The notes below the pieces were generated by a model that saw only the letters and a program-made list of their open reading frames with translations, had not been told where the DNA came from and searched no databases. Shown in pieces: positions 15,107-18,409 of a stretch of DNA of 18,409 bases. This DNA is from DATFWC01 sp045801465 (GTDB taxonomy: Bacteria > Pseudomonadota > Alphaproteobacteria > Rhizobiales > Xanthobacteraceae), in the NCBI GenBank assembly GCA_045801465.1, contig JBJMSU010000223.1, positions 1 through 18,409 of the forward strand, given 5' to 3'. The stretch's first letter is position 1, and the number at the start of each line of letters is the position of its first letter. The position numbers were made by a program, and so were the translations under genes.

Positions 15107-15139
15107 AGGCGTCTCTGAATTGGACGGAGCCGATATGAT

Positions 15140-15167
15140 TTGAACAAGCCTGACGTTATAGTATAAC
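15140..15167 (+). promoter_or_regulatory. Predicted sigma-70 promoter of the zinc-type transport unit
   Basis: TTGAAC (15140-15145) and TATAAC (15162-15167) are separated by 16 bases, close to a housekeeping consensus and standing out in GC-rich DNA. Transcription would start at about 15174, giving a leader of some 40 bases before the TTG start at 15215. The -10 element coincides with the right half of the Zur-like palindrome. Confidence 0.6.
15155..15167. promoter_or_regulatory. Zur-like operator (perfect 6+1+6 palindrome)
   Basis: GTTATAGTATAAC is a perfect palindrome with one central base. It equals the core of the known Zur (zinc uptake regulator) consensus GTTATANTATAAC. Because it covers the -10 element of the only visible promoter, zinc-loaded Zur bound here would block transcription of the downstream transport genes. 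The sequence match is direct; the assignment to Zur rather than another Fur-family regulator is inference supported by the transporter type downstream. Confidence 0.75.
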
Positions 15168-15214
15168 AAGCATTCGACGTTAACGGCCAATCGTCGGCCG
15201 TCGCGAGGCCGCCC

Positions 15215-15358
15215 TTGTCGCAACACCATCACGCTCCCGGAGCCCATCCCGTCACGGTGCGGCCGTCGATCTTGCGGCTCTCCGCCTGGGAGCGGCTGGC
15301 CTTCGTTGCCGTGATCATTGCCTGCCTGTGGGCGGCGGTCCGATGGGCGATGTCATGA
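15215..15358 (+). CDS. Small His-bearing single-span membrane protein, first gene of the zinc-type unit
   Basis: A 47-codon frame opens with TTG at 15215, with GAGG six bases upstream, and ends with TGA 10 bases before the ATPase start. The product begins (M)SQHHHAPGAHP: four histidines within the first eleven residues. A linker with VRPSILRLSAWERL follows, then one hydrophobic helix at about 27-43 (FVAVIIACLWAAVRW) containing a Cys. The layout, metal-binding-like N-terminus plus one membrane span, directly behind a Zur-like operator and before the ATPase and permease genes, suggests an accessory of the transporter. No ATG start exists in frame upstream, which is why it is easily missed. No named family is recognised; function is inferred from context only. 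Confidence 0.65.
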   Translation: MSQHHHAPGAHPVTVRPSILRLSAWERLAFVAVIIACLWAAVRWAMS

Positions 15359-15368
15359 AGATCCGGGC

Positions 15369-16109
15369 ATGACCGCAGCGTTACGTTTTCAGGACTTGAC
15401 CCTCGGCTACGACCGCCATCCGGCGGTGCATCACCTTGATGGCGCGGTCGAGCGCGGCGCGCTGATGGCGGTTTGCGGCCCCAACGGCGCCGGTAAGTCG
15501 ACCTTGTTCAAAGGCGTCGTCGGCCTGCTGACCCCACTGTCCGGCGGCATCGATCTCAACGGCTGCCGCGTCCACGATATCGCCTATCTGCCGCAAATCG
15601 CCGACATTGACCGGTCGTTTCCCATCAACGTCTACGACATGGTGGCGATGGGCTTGTGGCGCCGTGCCGGCTTGTTCGGCGGGATCGGTCGAGCGGCGCG
15701 CGAGCAGGTCCATCGCGCGATCGCCGCCGTAGGCTTGCGCGGCTTCGAAGAGCGGGCGATCTCGTCATTGTCCGGCGGCCAGATGCAGCGCACTCTGTTC
15801 GCTCGGCTGTTGCTGCAGGACGCGAGCGTCATCCTGCTCGACGAGCCATTCAACGCCATCGATGCCAAGACGACGGCGGACCTCTTGGAGATCATCCGCC
15901 GCTGGCACGGCGAGCAGCGCACCGTCATGGCGGCGCTGCACGACCTCGAGCTGATCAAAGCCAATTTTCCCGAGACGCTGTTGCTGGCGCGCGAGCCGGT
16001 CGCCTGGGGCCGCACTCCCGAGGTGCTGACGCCGGAAAACCTGTTGAAGGCGCGGCGGATGTGCGAGGCCTTCGACACCGACGCTGCCGAATGCGTCCAG
16101 GCGGCATGA
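15369..16109 (+). CDS. aztA: Metal (zinc-type) ABC transporter ATP-binding protein
   Basis: The 246-residue ATPase belongs to the ZnuC/MntB/AztA group of metal importers. It has Walker A GPNGAGKST at 37-45, Q76 in YLPQIADIDRSFPINVYDMVAMG (the wording typical of metal-type ATPases), the signature LSGGQMQR at 134-141, Walker B VILLDEP at 154-160 and H191 in ALHDLE. The opening LTLGYDRHPAVHHLDG resembles AztA of alphaproteobacterial zinc systems. The ATG at 15369 is preferred to an earlier in-frame ATG at 15318, which lies inside the small protein gene. Its stop overlaps the permease start as ATGA. With the Zur-like operator 200 bases upstream, zinc is the most likely metal; manganese cannot be excluded. 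Confidence 0.93.
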   Translation: MTAALRFQDLTLGYDRHPAVHHLDGAVERGALMAVCGPNGAGKSTLFKGVVGLLTPLSGGIDLNGCRVHDIAYLPQIADIDRSFPINVYDMVAMGLWRRAGLFGGIGRAAREQVHRAIAAVGLRGFEERAISSLSGGQMQRTLFARLLLQDASVILLDEPFNAIDAKTTADLLEIIRRWHGEQRTVMAALHDLELIKANFPETLLLAREPVAWGRTPEVLTPENLLKARRMCEAFDTDAAECVQAA

Positions 16110-16975
16110 TCTACGACACCTTCATCTCCCCGTTCGTCGAGTTCGAGTTCATGCGCCGGGCGCTGGTCGGCACGCTCGCGCTCGCGCTGGGCGCTGGACC
16201 CATCGGCGTGTTCCTGATGCTGCGGCGCATGAGCCTCGTCGGTGACGCCATGGCCCACGCCATCCTGCCGGGTGCCGCAATCGGCTTCCTGCTATCGGGG
16301 CTCAATCTCTTCGCCATGACGGCGGGCGGCCTCATTGCCGGGTTCGTGATCGCGCTCGCCGCCGGACTGATCGCGCGCGCGACCGAGCTCAAGGAGGACG
16401 CCTCGCTGGCGGCGTTCTTCCTGATTTCGCTCGCGGTCGGCGTGACCATCGTGTCGGTGAGGGGGACCAACATCGATCTTCTTCACTTCCTGTTCGGCAC
16501 CGTGCTGGCGCTGGATGACCAGACGCTGGTGTTGATCGCGGCCATCGCCAGCATCACGCTCGCGGCGCTGGCCCTGATCTATCGGCCGCTCCTCCTCGAA
16601 TGCGTCGATCCCGGCTATCTGCGCTCGGTGAGTCGGGCCGGAGGGCCGGCGCATATCGCCTTCCTGGCGCTCGTCGTGATCAACCTGGTGGGCGGATTCC
16701 ATGCGCTCGGCACGCTGCTCGCGGTCGGCCTCATGATGTTGCCGGCGGTGGTCGCCCGGTTCTGGGCGCGCGACATCAGCGCCATGATCGTGATTGCGAC
16801 GATAACCGGCGCCGTCTCGGGCTATGCCGGCCTCCTGCTCTCCTTCCATACGGGCGTGCCGTCAGGACCGGCGATCATCCTGGTCGCCGGCGTGCTCTAC
16901 GCCTTCTCGGTATTGTGCGGACGGGTCGGCGGCCTGCTGCGCCAGGCGTTTCCGGGCCGCCATCTGGAGGCGTGA
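16106..16975 (+). CDS. aztB: Metal (zinc-type) ABC transporter permease, ABC-3 family
   Basis: The 289-residue membrane protein has about eight hydrophobic segments and the marks of the ABC-3 (ZnuB/MntC/AztB) family: FMRRALVGTLALALGAGPIGVFLMLRRMSLVGDAMAHAILPGAAIGF near the start, LKEDASLAAFFLISLAVGV, DLLHFLFGTVLALDD, and GTLLAVGLMMLPAVVARFWARD. It forms the membrane channel with the ATPase upstream. No periplasmic metal-binding protein (ZnuA or AztC type) follows; instead a convergent gene of another kind starts nine bases later. The binding protein must be encoded elsewhere, or another protein supplies this role. Confidence 0.93.
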   Translation: MIYDTFISPFVEFEFMRRALVGTLALALGAGPIGVFLMLRRMSLVGDAMAHAILPGAAIGFLLSGLNLFAMTAGGLIAGFVIALAAGLIARATELKEDASLAAFFLISLAVGVTIVSVRGTNIDLLHFLFGTVLALDDQTLVLIAAIASITLAALALIYRPLLLECVDPGYLRSVSRAGGPAHIAFLALVVINLVGGFHALGTLLAVGLMMLPAVVARFWARDISAMIVIATITGAVSGYAGLLLSFHTGVPSGPAIILVAGVLYAFSVLCGRVGGLLRQAFPGRHLEA

Positions 16976-16984
16976 CCCGGCCGT

Positions 16985-17734
16985 CTAGCGCCGTCCCACG
17001 CACAGCTCCGCGAGATCAGTCTCCACGCCGCCGAAATACGCCACCGGCCCCACTTTCATTGCGGCCGCGGTGAACGCCTTCGCCATGGCGGCTTCGCGGG
17101 CCTCGACGAGCTCGAAATAGCGATCGAGCCGGCGCGACGGATGTTCGTCCACGAAGCGTTGCACGGCCGCCTCGGTCGCCTCCGTTGGGTTCTTGCGCAG
17201 GAGCTCGGGATCGCCGCTGCCGAGCGGCCCAACCGGATCAAGCTTGATGCGCTTGATCATGACGTATGAATCGAATGACTCTACGAGCGAGTCGAGCACT
17301 TTGGCGAGCCGGACGGGCCGATTGAGGGCCATGAGCTTCTTCACAACGGGATCGCGCTCGAGACGTTCGAGCTCCGCCGTCGCGTTGCGCCCCGCGCTTG
17401 CTGACAGCGCCGACTGGTACGCCGAGCGGTCGAAGTTCGCGTTCAGGGTCTCCACCATCCGGCTGCCATAGCGCTGGAACAGCGCGCGCCCATGCGCGGC
17501 CAACGCCGCGGCGTCCAGCGTCTTCGCTTGCAAGCAGGAGGGATCGCCATTGCGACGCACCGACGCCGCAAACGTGTCCATGAGGGCCCGACCGTAGTCC
17601 GTATCGAACGCCGCGCGAACCAGCGCATCCGCCGGCTCAGCCGGAAGCGGAAACTGGGCCCGCGCCGGCAAGGTTGCGGCAAGCGCGACCATGAGGGTCA
17701 GCATTGTTCTAAGCGAGAAGGCGTTTGGAAACAT
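16985..17734 (-). CDS. Exported protein of unknown function
   Basis: The 249-residue protein starts with a signal peptide (MFPNAFSLRT, hydrophobic core to about residue 21, cleavage after ARA before QFPLP). The mature part is mostly helical by composition, with DPSCLQAKTLDAAALAAHGRALFQRYGSRMVETL at about 64-97, a charged ERLERDPVVKKLMALNRPVRLAKVLDSL region, and a C-terminal helix ending AELCVGRR. Two cysteines, C67 and C245, could form a disulfide in the periplasm. No family is recognised. Start choice is uncertain: an ATG at 17749 has AGAGG but too close, and 17704 gives a shorter signal. It is convergent with the permease gene and divergent from the COG0523 gene. Confidence 0.8.
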   Translation of the reverse strand: MFPNAFSLRTMLTLMVALAATLPARAQFPLPAEPADALVRAAFDTDYGRALMDTFAASVRRNGDPSCLQAKTLDAAALAAHGRALFQRYGSRMVETLNANFDRSAYQSALSASAGRNATAELERLERDPVVKKLMALNRPVRLAKVLDSLVESFDSYVMIKRIKLDPVGPLGSGDPELLRKNPTEATEAAVQRFVDEHPSRRLDRYFELVEAREAAMAKAFTAAAMKVGPVAYFGGVETDLAELCVGRR

Positions 17735-17914
17735 AGCGGCGCCGACCATCCTCTATCGAGCATACGTCGCAGATCATCGCGCGGGCGTTCACGGAGCGCG
17801 CGTCGGCGTCGCCTTTATCCAAGTCTTGCCAAGTCAACGGAAGGAAAGCGCCGTCGCGTTAGGGGATGCATCGGGCTAGGGATGCCTATATAGGACGGGG
17901 CCAGGAGAAGACAC

Positions 17915-18409
17915 ATGTCTGAGAAGACCCCCGTGACCGTGCTGACCGGCTATCTCGGCGCCGGCAAGACGACCCTGCTCAATCGCATCCTGTCCGAGCC
18001 GCACGGGAAGAAATATGCCGTGATCGTCAACGAATTCGGCGAGATCGGCATCGACAACGACCTCGTCGTCGGCGCCGACGAGGAAGTGTTCGAGATGAAC
18101 AACGGCTGCATCTGCTGCACCGTGCGCGGCGATCTGATCCGCATCGTCGGCGGGCTGATGAAGCGGCGCGGCAGGTTCGACGGCATCATCATCGAGACCA
18201 CCGGCCTGGCGAACCCTGCACCCGTCGCGCAGACCTTCTTTGTCGACGAGGGTGTGCGGTCGAAGGCGCGGCTCGACGCCATCGTCACCGTCGCCGACGC
18301 CAAGCACCTGCCGAAGCGTCTGGAGGATAGTCACGAGGCGGCTGACCAGATCGCGTTCGCGGACGTCATCGTGCTGAACAAGACCGACCTGGTCTCGCCC
18401 GAGGAGCTG
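17915..18409 (+). CDS. COG0523/CobW-family GTPase metallochaperone (C-terminal part outside the window)
   Basis: The first 165 codons are present. The G domain shows Walker A GYLGAGKTT at 12-20, the metal-binding CxCC as GCICC at 64-68, ETTGLANPAPV at 94-104 (with the switch region) and the guanine-specificity motif NKTD at 155-158. Proteins of this family use GTP to move zinc or cobalt to target enzymes. AGGAGA lies six bases before the ATG at 17915. The upstream gap (17735-17914) has a TATATA (17887-17892) that could be a -10, but no clear -35 and no Zur-like palindrome. Nearness to a Zur-type transport unit favours zinc over a cobalamin role; the missing C-terminal domain could decide this. 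Confidence 0.93.
   Translation, partial: MSEKTPVTVLTGYLGAGKTTLLNRILSEPHGKKYAVIVNEFGEIGIDNDLVVGADEEVFEMNNGCICCTVRGDLIRIVGGLMKRRGRFDGIIIETTGLANPAPVAQTFFVDEGVRSKARLDAIVTVADAKHLPKRLEDSHEAADQIAFADVIVLNKTDLVSPEEL

Noticed and set aside
15632..16258. Minus-strand open frame opposite the metal ABC genes
   Set aside because: Antisense to two genes with complete family motifs; no domain of its own.

Overview
The window looks like a chromosomal stretch of a GC-rich alphaproteobacterium, most likely of the Hyphomicrobiales (Bradyrhizobium, Rhodopseudomonas or Xanthobacteraceae-like). The reasons are strong third-position GC bias, ATGA-type gene overlaps, several solute-binding transport genes, and short palindromic interspersed repeats (GTAGGGTGGGC...GCCCACCCTAC; GCGAATAGCGAGTAGCG-like; CTCCCC/GGGGAG) of the kind common in that group. 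Assignment to the group rests on general familiarity, not on a database search. No phage, insertion sequence, CRISPR, tRNA or rRNA was seen.

Layout. (1) 1-186, minus: N-terminal piece of a small membrane protein running off the left edge. (2) 226-7266, minus: a seven-gene unit that reads, in transcription order, SDR oxidoreductase, EamA/DMT-type transporter, thiamine-diphosphate dehydrogenase E1 alpha, E1 beta, small cupin, succinate-semialdehyde-type aldehyde dehydrogenase, and lipoyl E2 acyltransferase. It encodes the E1 and E2 parts of a 2-oxoacid or acetoin dehydrogenase complex without its own E3. Palindromic repeats sit between cupin and aldehyde dehydrogenase and between aldehyde dehydrogenase and E2. 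(3) 7461-10155, minus: an ABC importer of the NitT/TauT/NMT1 type (binding protein, ATPase, permease), divergent from (4) a creatininase-family amidohydrolase at 10295-11101, plus. (5) 11105-12061, minus: an orphan Bug/TctC-type binding protein. (6) 12202-14789, minus: a translationally coupled pair, a GNAT plus C39-like peptidase fusion followed by a RimK-like ATP-grasp enzyme with an RLAN-type N-terminus. This is a conserved but functionally obscure peptide or amino-acid ligase/peptidase couple. (7) 15140-16975, plus: a zinc-type uptake unit. A promoter overlapped by a perfect Zur-like palindrome is followed by a previously overlooked 47-residue His-bearing single-span membrane protein with a TTG start, then an ABC ATPase and an ABC-3 permease, with no binding protein nearby. 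(8) 16985-17734, minus: an exported protein of unknown function. (9) 17915 to the right edge, plus: a COG0523/CobW GTPase with a CxCC metal site, which fits a zinc theme.

The most unusual points are the paired palindromes at 14758-14922 and the small protein at 15215-15358. The palindromes differ in sequence but keep perfect pairing by compensatory changes, and one of them holds the Shine-Dalgarno and start codon of the GNAT-peptidase gene exactly in its loop. The small protein lies between the Zur-like operator and the transporter genes. The ligase/peptidase pair is the best candidate for a poorly described biochemical system.
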